DNA of 64,000 bases, taken from the NCBI GenBank assembly GCA_946894095.1, contig OX335653.1:15815001-15879000 (forward strand), read 5' to 3'. The stretch comes from Incurvaria masculella (Eukaryota > Arthropoda > Insecta > Lepidoptera > Incurvariidae). A program made the translations under genes and the position numbers. The notes below the pieces were generated by a model, which had not been told where the DNA came from, searched no databases, and worked only from the letters and a program-made list of their open reading frames with translations. The stretch's first letter is position 1; each line of letters starts with the position of its first letter. Below are positions 1-11,405 of this stretch, one piece after another.

Positions 1-321
1 CTTCAGTTGCATTTCTTTTTATTTCAGTATGCGCCGATTACTTGAGTCGGGTATTGTCAGACTTTTCGCAAATTTTGCAGAACACTGGTGAGCATTTCCT
101 TGAATTCGAGCCTTTCACTTCCGAATAATATCATGTGATACTGCTATTTTCGGAAGACCGCCTCTATGCCGTTTAGCAATGCTCCCTGTTAGGTTATAAC
201 GATTAATGGTTCGATGCACTAAACTTTTGTTCACACGTAAATGTCGGAGCTCCCGAGCGATGACTGGTTGTGATTTTCCGGTCAAATACAAAACGATCAC
301 AATGTTAGGTTTAATATCCAT
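1..321 (-). pseudogene. Tc1/mariner-type transposase, N-terminal remnant
   Basis: Minus-strand remnant of a DNA-transposon transposase that would bind the element's terminal repeats. The readable part (321 down to 118) opens MDIKPNIVIVLYLTGKS and has the layout of the first paired-like helix-turn-helix domain of Tc1/mariner transposases, followed by the RYNLTGS and RGG linker elements. An in-frame TGA lies at 115-117. Reading on in the same frame past it gives the second helix-turn-helix pattern (SAKFAKSL, then NRRILK), and a further stop follows before the window edge. The catalytic DDE/D domain would lie left of position 1 and is not seen. Two stops in the DNA-binding region make this a dead copy. 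The family is inferred from motif layout; I cannot assign a subfamily. Confidence 0.75.
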
Positions 322-1186
322 TGCGAAAATTTATTATACAATTCAAATTTGTTTCCACTCTTTTCGCCCACTTAAAAACAATGAAACAAATTGACGTTTC
401 ACCAAAATTTGGCGCGATGTCATTATTATTTTGAAAATAGAAGTAACAGTTCGAGTGACGGACCCTGTAGCAATCGCTTTGATCACAGGATTTCATCCAT
501 GTATAAACTAACTGCTAGTTAAAATTCAATAAACTCCATAATAACCATGATTATAATATTTATATCCACGACTTCATTAGACTGGAAGTTGTCTCTTGAC
601 TGACAGCTTTGAATGTGAGTCAAAAGCATTGTTAAAGCCATTTTTATTTAATTAGTGTGCTAGTTAAGTTCCAGTTTCACAGATTAGAACTTTAACTGGA
701 TGCGGCGAAAGAGACCTGGATTCATCGTTTGCAAATATATGTGGGCCCGAGGTCCACAATCGCCCGATCGAATGTGTTACCTTGAAGCTTATAAACTGTT
801 ACATCCCAACTGAGCGTTTATTGTTTTTCTTGCCTCCAAAGCCCATCAAAATTTAACTTTTCATGATTTAATCCGTAGATAAACTCCTGGTTTATTATTT
901 TGAATAATATAACGGGTTAATAATATGTGATATATGATGATAAACCCAACTTTGGCATGGCCGTGCTTTTCCGTCCCACTGATCCCAAGGACGCACGGTT
1001 AAAGATCAGTGATATTATGATGACGATCATATCTTATGTACCCTATGTAACAGAAGCCCTCATCAGGGGGCTGACGACATCTTCATAGAAAGTTTTTTCT
1101 TATCTTTAGTAAAGCTATTAGATATGCCGGTGATGTCGGTCTATGCGGCGTCCGAGAATTTCGAAAATCTATCTGACTATCGCCCG
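322..1186. other. AT-rich non-coding stretch
   Basis: No convincing coding sequence. The first ~180 bp probably belong to the 5' end of the adjacent transposase element. The rest is AT-rich host or decayed repeat DNA in which I recognise nothing. Confidence 0.4.
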
Positions 1187-1300
1187 GATCCACCACTTCC
1201 AGTTATAGACATCCCAAAGTTATCTTTCGGTTACACCATATAAATATGCAATGTAACCGAAACTACATTCCATATAGCTGGAGGTAGTGAAAAGAGGAGT
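1187..1300 (+). mobile_element. Short MITE, family H, copy 1
   Basis: About 115 bp bounded by inverted ends (accacttccagtt on the left, agctggaggtagtga on the right) with an inner inverted repeat tttcggttaca / tgtaaccgaaa. Related copies lie at 31,771-31,900 and 54,290-54,388. Short length, inverted ends and several copies fit a non-autonomous DNA transposon. Confidence 0.6.
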
Positions 1301-1618
1301 ATATGACCTGAGTTGGTGTGACAAGCGCGCTTGCGTAAACAAAAATCATTTGAATTCATTTTTAACGTTGAATATTTTGATGATTTTTGGAATTTCTCAT
1401 TCCAAATTACACTTAAACATATAAGTTGCATTCCTTTTTGTAAACTATTTAGAAAACCCTTTAGTTTGATACCCCACTCGATAGGTTTCAAGGAAAAATA
1501 TATTTGAAAACACATAATTTTGATATACCCAGTGTCACTCTCACAATTAAGACGAATCTAACGACACCTCTCAAGCCAAAATCCATCAAGCCGTTTAGGC
1601 TGTAGGGCGTGCCAAAGA

Positions 1619-1622
1619 AATA

Positions 1623-1656
<34 letters not shown>

Positions 1657-1686
1657 CATACATATATACATACATACATACATACA
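1619..1686. repeat. (CATA)n microsatellite
   Basis: About 65 bp of CATA tetramers with a few TATA interruptions. It also generates a spurious Tyr/Met/Val/Cys-rich open frame on the minus strand. Confidence 0.95.
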
Positions 1687-1784
1687 CTCGAAAAACATAA
1701 CCCTCCTTCTTTCGCAGTCGGGTAAAACATAATTACCGATTAAACCTGTTACGCATTTTGGAAAATTTTGGAGGAACGTTTAGA

Positions 1785-1995
1785 CTGCGTATGCTCAGTT
1801 ATTCATTAATTTCTAAGAGATAATTAGTAAATTAATTTTATACATTTTGAAAATAATCTGAAAGTCCCAGGTTCGAATTCTGCTTCCGATGAATGTCACG
1901 ACCTATACTTTTTCAGATTATTTTCAAAATCGGATTACAATTCTTTCAATGTAGATGTCGCTGAAACTCAAATTAATGAGTAAATTAATTGTTGT
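1785..1995 (+). repeat. Interspersed repeat with tRNA-like B box (family G)
   Basis: Contains an 11-base B-box-like ggttcgaattc in cccaggttcgaattctgc, flanked by two opposed copies of gaaaataatctgaaa-type sequence. A related segment on the opposite strand lies near 56,275-56,385 (shared aatgtagatgtcg and attctgcttccgatgaat stretches). Probably a decayed SINE or foldback element; the family is unknown to me. Confidence 0.45.
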
Positions 1996-2282
1996 GCTCC
2001 TATGAGCTAAACTGACAGAATTTTCTCTGGATCCCTTTATTGATGAAAAGAGTTTACATTGCATAATATCTCTGAGAAACTGCAGCATATAATCTCTCAC
2101 ATTGTCTTTTTCTTTTTAAAACATTGTTTCTTTATACCCAGACTTACATATTTTGTTAGATGTTTTTTTTTTTCCTTTTGGAATTACCCCGAAAAAAATT
2201 TGACATATAATAATTGTTTGAAGAGTTGCTTAATGTACAGATTTCAATAAGTGATTCTATTTGAGACCAGATTTCACTACCA

Positions 2283-2475
2283 ATAAAATTTGGAGGCACT
2301 GGCCTGCGCTCGGTTGCAAATGTGGCGGTGCCAGCTTTTCTGTCTTCCGTACACATTACCATCGATCTTGTCGGAAAAAATCTAAAACCATCGCAATGCG
2401 ACTTGGAGATCGAGTTCATGGGGCAGGCCATTGATGCTTGGCGGAATCTGTTCCCGGGCGAACCCAAAAAACCGG
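2283..2475 (+). pseudogene. Retroelement reverse-transcriptase C-terminal fragment
   Basis: An open plus-strand frame of about 64 codons reads FGGTGLRSVANVAVPAFLSS and continues through DLVGKNL and AWRNLFPGEPK. The GGxGxRS...VAxPAFLxS pattern resembles the region after the catalytic domain in some non-LTR-type reverse-transcriptase proteins. No catalytic motif is present and the frame runs directly into a family A repeat at 2,465, so this is a short dead fragment. The identification rests on remembered pattern similarity only. Confidence 0.4.
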
Positions 2476-2752
2476 CCAACGACGACGAATCGCACACGAA
2501 GGGTTCCGTACCATCAACACCAAAAAAGTTTATTTTTTTTATGGGACTCCCCTTTATTTTTTATTATGTTTTTATTTTACCTATTTTTTGTTATAGCGGC
2601 AAAATAAATGCACACTCTGTGAAAATTTCAGCTGCCTACCTATTACGGTTCATGATATACAGCCCCGTGACAGACTGACGGACGGACGGACAGACAGCGA
2701 AGGCTTTGTAATAGGTCTCCGTTGGCACCCTTCGCGTATGGAACCCTAAAAA
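2465..2752 (+). mobile_element. Lepidopteran-type ACGG-core interspersed repeat (family A), copy 1
   Basis: Starts aaaaaaccggcc, carries gggttccgtacc near the 5' end, a conserved middle (ttatagcggcaaaataaa; gtgaaaatttcagctg), a short gacggacgg block, then ends ggaaccctaaaaa. The inverted gggttccgtacc / ggtacggaaccct pair near both ends defines the family. This copy has drifted at the 5' end. Confidence 0.85.
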
Positions 2753-2754
2753 TG

Positions 2755-3770
2755 ACCTAACAATGATTTGTTTTACTCCAACATAAGTTTTCATTGAGTT
2801 TGGATCATAAATTTTCTTTTTTATAATGACGTTTGTAAACATAAATTTATTCGAGGCGTTAACAACACTTTAATAAGTTGAACTAACTGAAAACTAAAAA
2901 TGCTTTTTGGGCCTTGAATCCTTTTGCTTTCCATTATCATACAATAACACGTAAAGCCATGCTTACAACTAAGAAATAAGTATTTTCCCCGTTCTCTGTG
3001 GATTTGTTTAGCTTACAATGCTTACCTCATTGGTTGTAATAGTTGTCGCAAATAAATGGGAGAATTTAATTAATTTTATCAGGATATTGCAGCAATTAAA
3101 CATCATCTGAAAAAAAAAATGGACATATAATTATTAAAATGTGACCGGAAATGTATATGTCACAGTTAATTCCCTGAGTCGGGTAAAGTTCGAATCGATT
3201 TTTTTTCCTTCCAGGTACCTAGGCCCATTTTAAAGAATATAGCCGTGTTGATTGCACTAATTACATTTTTTGGTAAAATAAAGAACGTAAATTTATTCTT
3301 TCAAGTATTTTAACGAACAATTTTCTTACCATCAACTCTTAATTAGTGCATTTAAGATGGGTGTCGAAACCCAATAATCTTACAGGAAAAATAATTTCGG
3401 ACTTTGAATGTCATCGGACTTTAACAGTAACGTCATATTATTTTTAAAAAAAATCGATTACTCTTAAAAGACTCTCTTATCCGTAGGCTTCACTAGTTCC
3501 AAACGAGTTTATTTTTGAAACAACCATGATCTAAATATGCGTGATGGATTGTGATACCGTTAGCCTTACATGAAATAGTAAAAAATATGTACCCCTCAAC
3601 GGGTTTTCCAGTAGTTTTGAAAAAAGCGACGTACATACATTTTTAGTACGAAAAAGTATGTTCACTTTGCCATACATGTTTTTTATTGTCATTTTTCGAC
3701 GTTCGGCACCAGGTCTCCTCACTTAATAAAAAAGTAAGTAGTTGTTTACACTGCTCTCATTTTATAAATA
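2755..3770. other. AT-rich non-coding stretch
   Basis: No gene seen. A segment near 3,530-3,620 resembles one near 37,225-37,320 (gatggactgt... then gccttaaatgaaat-type), suggesting decayed copies of a shared retroelement 3' region. Confidence 0.4.
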
Positions 3771-4569
3771 ACTAGCAGCCCGTCCCGGCTTTGCACGGGC
3801 ATAATATCATTTAACAAAATATTATTTTGACACAATGATACACAAATAAACCCTTTTTACGTAGAGTTCCTACATTGAAATATTTTAAATAAAAAAAAAA
3901 TCTTAGATATTATTATTAGATATTAGAGAGCTCCGATAATAAACGCGTCCGATCGCTGCTAAATTCAAAGTGCTACAGGGAGATCCGCGTTTTTTTTTTC
4001 GAACCTCTTTGTAGCATAACGGAAGCTGCAAGAGGCTGGGGCCTCCGATGCACTATTTATAGGCACGCTCCCGCCTCCCCGGCCGGCCGGCCGGTACCGC
4101 CGCAAACGCTACGTCCCGCAATTTTTAAATCTGTAATATCTTCGAAAATATTTATTTAAATCACATGCTGGAAAGGGCCATATAGATCTATATTAAATCA
4201 ACAATGTATTTAAGGTATTTAAGTCGATAAGGATTAATGCTGTAGTGGTTAAAATCGCTTCGAAAAATAGCCATTATTTGTCGTAAAAAGTAAATGACAA
4301 AAAACATTTATTGTGGGATATCCATAAGAGATAGACCTTCGCGGAGTTTTCTGTAGACCTTTTCAATGTGTACAATACTTAGCACATTATTTTGATAAAT
4401 CTCTCAATCTAAATTTTTTAGGACATCACATTGGAAACCTCAAAAATAACAGTATTTCTCCACTATTTAATGGATAGTATTATACATATAAACCTTCCTC
4501 TTTAATCACTCTATCTATTAAAAAAAACCTAAAGAAAGCGACTTTGTTTTATACTATGTAGTGATGATA
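3771..4569. repeat. Probable decayed retroelement, with GC-rich segment
   Basis: Opens with ctagcagcccgtcccggct followed by ttgcacgggc, a motif common at the edge of invertebrate retroelement insertions. A GC-rich part (4,035-4,125) holds a tatttata box followed by (GGCC)4 at 4,079-4,094. No open frame is recognisable. A host promoter cannot be excluded. Confidence 0.4.
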
Positions 4570-4996
4570 GTGAGGTGGAATGCACTCCCTGCAAAGGTAT
4601 TGCCCGCTCTATTGCGCTCTTGAACCTTCTTGAATTTTAATTACAAAACTACATATAGCTAAAATTATATCACGACCGCTGAGTCAAAATCAAACCAAAA
4701 CCAAATTGCTTACACATTTTCATGAAACAAGCTAGGTAAGAAGACATTTTGTTGTATCGTTAAGTAATCCACGTCCAAACTTATTTTATAAAACGCGCGA
4801 CAAATTCGATCTTTCGGACCTTATAACTTATAAATTAGAAACCAAGCTCTATATCATCATCATGGTCATCAGACATCTAGTTCAATTCAATAAATGTGTA
4901 ATGTTTTGAGTACACTTTTGTATCTCTGACAAGAAACATGCGCATGATCTACTTTCTACGTTTGTATGGGGAGTTGAGCGGGAAGGCCCACCTTAA
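4570..4996 (-). mobile_element. TTAA-target MITE (family C), decayed copy in Gr intron
   Basis: Right end reads gggaaggcccaccttaa, matching the terminal repeat of family C, with TTAA at 4,993-4,996. Internal segments (ctattgcgctctt, tcacgaccgct, catcagacatctagtt, gatctctgacaagaa-type) follow the order in the complete copy at 14,992-15,533. It ends 21 bp downstream of the Gr splice donor. The left boundary of the tandem duplication (4,752) falls inside it. Confidence 0.75.
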
Positions 4997-5019
4997 TATT
5001 TGTTTACATTTAAATTTAC

Positions 5020-5793
5020 CTGGCAGCCATCCATCTTTTGATGTAATTCATAATGAATCCTATAAAAACTTAAGTAGCTTCGCTTGATTGTTAAGATTTC
5101 CTTCTCCAGCTGTATCTCTGTCGTCCTTGTTTGAACGTGTTCTGTTAATTTCCGACCTAAGTCACATGTGGCCTTTTCCATCGCTGAAGAACGAACCATT
5201 AACAAATATATCTTTGCGACACAAAATGAAGGGTAAATATTAAGAAATTAGAAAACTAAATTTAGCATATAGTAAGGCCAAATAGCTTGTACACCGATGA
5301 CGATGGTAGGACCGATCATGTTCGAAGCGATTTCAATCGTTTTGATAGTTATAATGGAGTAGAATATTAAATTAGTCTTAAATTGATCATTTTTGTAAGT
5401 AGTTGAGGTATTTATCTGCAGTAAATTGTCCAGATATGTAAGCAATTGAAATTGTTGTAACACGTCCTTCACGTTTGCTCTGTTAAGGGAAACATAATGA
5501 TTTAAAAATTGAATCCATAGGAAACCAGATGAGATTACTTCGAATACAAATAGAATTATGGTTGATGCATTATTTATCCTTCTTATAAAGGAGAATCCGT
5601 CAATAAAAAACAATATTATAATAAATACGGCCGAGCGTATTGGTTGTTTGCTCCTAACGAAATATGAACCGTTGCGTTGGTCAATGCGCGTGAGTTCAAA
5701 AACACGGAGAAATTTGTGAATGCTCTCCGTGGCCTCTAAGACGTTTTTCGGAGCAGCCGTATTTTGGCACCACGATTTCCGATAGTGCATCAT
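5020..5793 (-). pseudogene. Gustatory receptor exon, unit 1 copy with nonsense codon
   Basis: Minus-strand exon homologous to the intact one at 17,821-18,594, encoding the N-terminal part of an insect gustatory receptor (a seven-transmembrane ligand-gated channel of sensory neurons). A single change turns Leu182 (TTA) into TAA at 5,248-5,250, within the fourth hydrophobic segment. After the stop the frame stays open to the same phase-0 donor (CAG|GTAAAT, donor GT at 5,018-5,019). Against the unit 2 exon I count 13 amino-acid changes, the nonsense change and about three silent ones, close to what loss of constraint would give. Upstream of the MM start the frame stays open for about 19 codons back to a possible acceptor (tatcag, 5,849-5,855), so the true exon may begin there. 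Without readthrough or exon skipping this copy cannot give a full receptor. Confidence 0.8.
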
Positions 5794-5799
5794 TTTTAA

Positions 5800-6390
5800 G
5801 ACCAGCGGAAAATGGAATCGAACGAATGAAGCCGGTTTGATATAGAGACTGATAGTTAATTAATCGAAAGGCTAGTTCCGACGAAAAAGGGCCTTGAATA
5901 TACGAACCAGATGGATGTCGTATTTTATCGTGGAATTTAAGTTAAATAACCGTTAACGGTTGTATAATCTTAGGTTGTTTTTACATCTGCAGTTTCGTAC
6001 AAACATTTTTCAACAAAAATAAAAATTATAGCTTTTAGGGTTTCGTTCCTTAAGAAAAAGGAGGGAATTCTAATTTGATCACTAAGTGGTTCATCTATTA
6101 ATCAAGACCATGTTCGACACGCGTAAAGGTATGTAGTTGAAAGTAATGTCAAATTCTTAGGTCTATGGTCCCTTCGAGTAGTAAAATAAAATCAAGCTTA
6201 TAAGTCAACGCAATAAAAAATACTTCATTTTGTGCAACACATTTTGATAATCGCAATTAAATAAAAACGATTGGGTATTTTCCGTTGCCTTTTCCGTTTT
6301 CCTAGAATGGCGAAATTTCGCTAGATGCAAGGTCTCACAGCAAAAGTAAAGGAAACAATCCAAAAACAAACATTATTAATCGATGGTTGT
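5800..6390. other. Gr upstream region, unit 1
   Basis: Minus-strand 5' flank of the Gr exon. It holds the possible splice acceptor at 5,849-5,855 and a pyrimidine-rich approach. No upstream exon or clear promoter was recognised. Confidence 0.4.
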
Positions 6391-6391
6391 T

Positions 6392-6543
6392 AGGAATGTG
6401 ATATGTATGTATGTATAATCGACCGTGAAGCAAGGACACATCAATTGAAGAAAGAGCCCAGTAAAAAGAACTACTTAACAAATATACTGCAAGGCTGGAC
6501 CCGAACCCACGGTCGATTATACATACATACATAACACATTCCT
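6392..6543. mobile_element. Foldback repeat D, unit 1
   Basis: Near-perfect ~36 bp inverted repeats (aggaatgtgatatgtatg on the left; catacataacacattcct on the right) enclose ~80 bp containing aaggctggacccgaaccc. The same internal segment and left arm occur in a tRNA-like SINE at 52,774-53,170, so this looks like a SINE fragment turned into a hairpin element. The unit 2 copy is at 19,194-19,345. Confidence 0.75.
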
Positions 6544-7049
6544 TGGACTAAGCGACGTATCTGCTTAGTACAAAACACTATATTTATTATGGATGTTATA
6601 TTTAAAAATCAAGTAAAGAACAAGATTCGTTTTAAAATGGCATCCCTTATTGATTCGCTTTATTTTTGTAATTTTCGCTATTTTTTTGTATGTTTTCTAC
6701 TGGCCTTAATGAACTTATTTTTGTAAAGTTCCAAATTTTTTTTTTGTTATTTGAACTTTTAAATGTATTTATTCATATATGTTTCTTGCATTCCAAAACA
6801 ATGGGGCTAAAGGTACAATTTAATGCCGGAGGTATTCTCTACCCGTCTACCTTTGGGTATCAAGTGCAGTAACGAGCAGCAGTTATGGAGACAATTTGTT
6901 TACGAAATCCAACATCATTCCTAGGTAATACACAATACAAAACTACTTGTGTATATATATATTTACATACATAAAAATAAGTAAACACTATATACTAATG
7001 AGATTACTTATAATAACAATACACGAAGACAATTAATACAATGATATAA

Positions 7050-7965
7050 TTATTAAAAATAGATAAATCGCCAATAGAAATAAAAATGAACCCACTGGCC
7101 TGAATATATGTGTCTTTGTGTGTATAAATGACAAAATTAGGAAAGAAAATAGGCTTTCTGATTTTTTTTTATATGAATAGAGGGGGAGTACTTCATTTTT
7201 TGTCATGAACGTTCTAAAAGAGGCATGTTTTGAAATAAATAAAAAGATGTCGGTACAAAAAAATACAATCAAGTAGACTTAACTGCTTCATGGTATTTTT
7301 TAATGCAAGTTTTTTTTATTATATATTCTTAATAGGGCTTAGCAGAAGAAGAAGAAAAAATAAAAATATATAAATTGCCAATAGAAATAAAAATGAACTC
7401 ACTGTCCTAAATATATGTGTTGGGGCAAATAAAAGATAAAATTAGGAAAGAAAATAGGCTTTTGGATTTTTTTTAAATATGAATAGAGGGCAATTTGTGT
7501 ACTTGATTTTTTCTCATGAACGTTCTAAAAGAGGCATGTTTTGAAATAAATAAAAAGATGTCGGTACAAAAAAATACAATCAAGTAGACTTAACTGCTTC
7601 ATGGTATTTTTTAATGCAAGCTTTTTTTATTATATATTCTTAATAGGGCTTAGCAGAAGAAGAAGAAAAAATAAAAATATATAAATTGCCAATAGAAATA
7701 AAAATGAACTCACTGTCCTAAATATATGTGTTGGGGCATATAAAAGATAAAATTAGGAAAGAAAATAGGCTTTTGGATTTTTTTTAAATATGAATAGAGG
7801 GGAATTTGTGTACTTGATTTTTTCTCATGAACGTTCTAAAAGAGGCATGTTTTGAAATAAATAAAAAGATGTCGGTACAAAAAATACAATCAAGTAGACT
7901 TAACTGCTTCATGGTATTTTTTAATGCAAGTTTTTCTATTATATATTCTTAAAAGTGCTTAGCAG
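7050..7965. repeat. ~307 bp tandem repeat, three copies (unit 1)
   Basis: Three direct copies with landmark gccaatagaaa at 7,070, 7,377 and 7,688. Each includes tcatgaacgttctaaaagag and ttaactgcttcatggtat. The paralogous array in unit 2 has two copies, so an expansion or contraction followed the duplication. AT-rich and non-coding. Confidence 0.92.
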
Positions 7966-8656
7966 AAGTAATATAATGTATATGTTGAGTAATTTTTATA
8001 ATGCACCTGAGGTAACTCATATTGCAATGGAAACTCCTATAAAAATGATGGTTATCAGAAACGATGCATAAGTGTGTGGTATATTTCAATCAAGTTTAGT
8101 ATCAATACCTAATAATGGCTGGTTTCATATATCCTAAGATGGAGGATGAGAAACGCATTTCCAATGATATGGGGTTGGTTTTACTTGATGTGTATATATG
8201 TATATTTTAATAAGTTGACTGATGCCACAGATAACTGGATGCTTCGCTGGTTTTTAAAACGTGAAGGATCGATTTTTGAAAATATTTTATGCTCGAGTAA
8301 ATATTTTATTTCAGATATTTTCCACAATGAATATATCTACTGAGACCTACGTCTTTAAGTTTTGATATTTTTGATAAGTTATCTTATGTCCATGATATCA
8401 GACCTTAAGGATTTGAATGAAAATGATTAAATACTCAATGTTTACTTCCAGACCCTGCGTCATGTACTTGGACCGGGTTTCTGGCTTCTAATTTTCTTTA
8501 AAAGCCGTTTAAAGTCCCTCGAGAAGAGTCCCACAATAAAAAGGCATCGTCCCGGGAAGTTGATTTGCTGTGATTTATCCCCCGCCCCTATCGCCGCTGC
8601 CGACGAAGGCCGGACGAATTCGAAATGTCTCCTACCCACCTACATAATTACTCTAT
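7966..8656. other. Non-coding spacer, unit 1
   Basis: No recognisable gene. A GC-richer stretch at 8,550-8,640 directly precedes the large inverted-repeat element. The counterpart is 20,471-21,157. Confidence 0.4.
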
Positions 8657-9767
8657 GGGGGGAACGGCAGAATGTATAAAATGCAGATCGCATAAAGTGA
8701 TGTTTCGATGTATAATTAAAAACCATGCACAACGTATAATAAGCAGATCGTATAATTTTATACGTACTGCATGAAGAAGTTAAAAAAATAAAATAAGCGC
8801 GAGTAATATTAGATTAAATAAACACTGTAACATATGTACACCCACACTCCCACACCTATTACATAACATAGTGCATCGCTACCGTCTGCTAACTAAGTCC
8901 AACGGAGCCTACACCCTGTTGTGCAGAATCGTATTCTTTTACAGGATGTAGGAACTATTAGTACAGTCGTTCCTATCAATTGTATACACTGGAAAGAGTA
9001 GGAATTTATAAGCCCTTTTTACTTCTACACCTTAACACGAGCTGTGTCATATTCACATGATTGTATTAGCACTTTAATGAACCAGTAATCTCATTTCACT
9101 TACTTTTTTGTAATTACCTATCTCCAGGTACACTTTTTCTTATTACAAATAACGCCACCTTCAAAATGTATACTTATTCTTGTTTTAGTGAGGGATAGTT
9201 TTGAAGACAGATCTTTATACTTGTTACCAATTACTTCTTTGTAACTGTGTTTTCTTGTCTGCCTTTGTTTTTCCTCCAACAATAAATAAATAAATACTCT
9301 ATGGTTGACGTCAGCATGACAGAAAGAGATATCAAATTTGTCTCTATTTTCGGTGTATAGATTTCAGCCGAAACGACTATACCATCAATGGCATCCTTTC
9401 GAAAAACAAACAAAAATGATGTAATCTTGGAATGTATATCCTTACTACCTATGTTTTTATGAAACGAAATAAATATTTTTGAATTTAATACACTTTAAAT
9501 GCTTAGGGCGTTTATCGAAGAGATATTTTTCGCATTACACGATATGCATGGTTCTCTTTTTTTTGTTTGTTAAATAAACAGTTTTCGATTGAATCTTAAG
9601 CTCAACGTATAACATGCAGATACTCAAATTGTATACGTTGTGACTTTCATACGATACGCGTGAAGAAAAGAGGTAAGTTTATTTTTAAACTTTCTTAATG
9701 CACAACGTATAAAATTATACATTGTGGATTTTATACGATATGCATGGTTTTGATGTTTTGCACAGTC

Positions 9768-9983
9768 ACGGGTTGTTACGATGGTAAATTAAGTGGCTGG
9801 GTGAATGGTTAAGTCTAGCGTTTATTTGCATATAACACCATGCTAACTGGTAATTTTCTGTTCATTTGGCCAAATAACAGACCGTTTGACAGTGGGCATA
9901 GTACGAAATACAATTAAAAGTCAGATTTAATTACTCACTTGCTTGTGCACCCGGCGTGTTAATTTACAGCAGTGTTTACCCCT
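9768..9983. mobile_element. MITE family I, nested copy, unit 1
   Basis: Diverged inverted ends: gggttgttacgatggtaaat on the left and aatttacagcagtgtttacc on the right, with subterminal gactcactt-like sequence. Related to the MITE at 16,757-17,182. It lies inside the larger inverted-repeat element. Confidence 0.6.
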
Positions 9984-11164
9984 TGGCTTCGAACCCGTGA
10001 TGGTCGATACATGAAACCGGAGGCCTTAAGGAAGCGTTATTAGTCTTTAAGGCGGTATTTATTTCCTTGTACTTAGGGCATGGAGGTGAGGAAATTACCA
10101 CCTCCATGACTTAGGCTACATATATATCATGGATACATTGACTGATGCTATTTATACCAGAAAGAGAATTTAACCTATACTTCAGGTTACTCCACCTTAT
10201 TTGTTTGAACCAATGTGTTTTCCTTGTACACGTCGAGTGACAGATGGTGACACACGGGCCTGCGAATTGTCTGCTCGATTTCACCACTGACAAGGACATA
10301 TTGCAACCACCAGACGTCCACAGCTAATTTTGCAGGCTCCATACACCACTACATCTAATTTTACAATGCTTCCATTATTATTTTTTAAATTATATGTTAA
10401 CCTTATTGAATATCTTAGCATTAAAATATTTTCGGATGGACAGTGTTATGAATCGCTGACTCGTTTAAGTAGACGTTTCGTCCATCGCATAGTGGCACCG
10501 ACTAAGCCCCAGTTGCACGAAGAGACAGCCGAGTTAATTAATGTTCAAACACGTCACTTTTAGTGATCTGCATAGAGTTCCTTCCATACGGTCCACACAA
10601 AGTGACCTGTTTGATCATACTTTGACGTTGATTTTGATTTTTTGTCCTTTCGTGCACTCGGCCCTTAAACATGTAAGCGATTGATAACACCGTCTATATG
10701 ATAGTAATATGTAACAACAGTGAAATTCTAAATAAACTTATTTATTGATAGGTAAGCAATTATAAAGTAATTAATAATTTCTTGCAGCATTCGTTCATAT
10801 ATTTTTTTGTATCATTTAATCTTCTTTCCTTGAGTTATATTTTTTTATTGGTTAGCTGCTAATGTTTGTCTCCAGAATAACCCCTTGCAGTGGCGTACGC
10901 ATTTGAAAGAGCACCCTGTAAAAAAAATTATTTTTGCAGTTGTGTCTTCTGTTTAAGTAACGCATCTCTTGATACCATTTTCATTTCTCTATCTTAATAA
11001 TCGAGGACGCTAGCTCCCGGTCACACTTTTCATCAAAAACGGGTACCTTACTGAAGCGATAAAAAGCATTTTCAATACTGAAAGATCAACAATATAAATT
11101 GCTCTTCCTTCCAAAGTTCAACCCCGCAATTGTTACCATGTCATATCTTCCTCGAGCTTATTAA

Positions 11165-11405
11165 CACCTCCGACTGCGCGCCGAAAGATGGCGGCCGCTG
11201 ACGTGATGGATGGCTCCAATATTTCCGCGAGAAGCGGGAAACGCGATACAAGCGCCACGCCGCCGTTACCTGAACACTGCTCGCGAGACGCGCGGGCTCG
11301 CACGAGGGTGGGCGCGTGTCATTTTCACGAGTTTATCGCGAGTAATAGGACACCTTCAGCTTCAGGGAATGATAAACAGAGAGATCCTATGGTACCATCC
11401 TAGAG
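11165..11405 (+). other. GC-rich open segment inside the TIR element, unit 1
   Basis: A GC-rich island in an AT-rich element with a good start context (gaaagATGGCGGCCGC) opening a 71-codon frame at 11,188-11,403 (MAAADVMDGSNIS...). A second overlapping frame is also open, so openness may simply reflect base composition. The encoded 71 residues are unchanged in unit 2 (23,686-23,901). No family recognised. It could be captured host promoter or first-exon DNA. Confidence 0.3.

Noticed and set aside
1488..1730. Minus-strand open frame rich in Met-Tyr-Val-Cys
   Set aside because: It is the reading of the CATA microsatellite, not a gene.
10111..10299. Further Gr exon inside unit 1 (minus strand; also 22,481-22,798)
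   Set aside because: Not hydrophobic enough, no Gr motif, and it lies inside the large TIR element.
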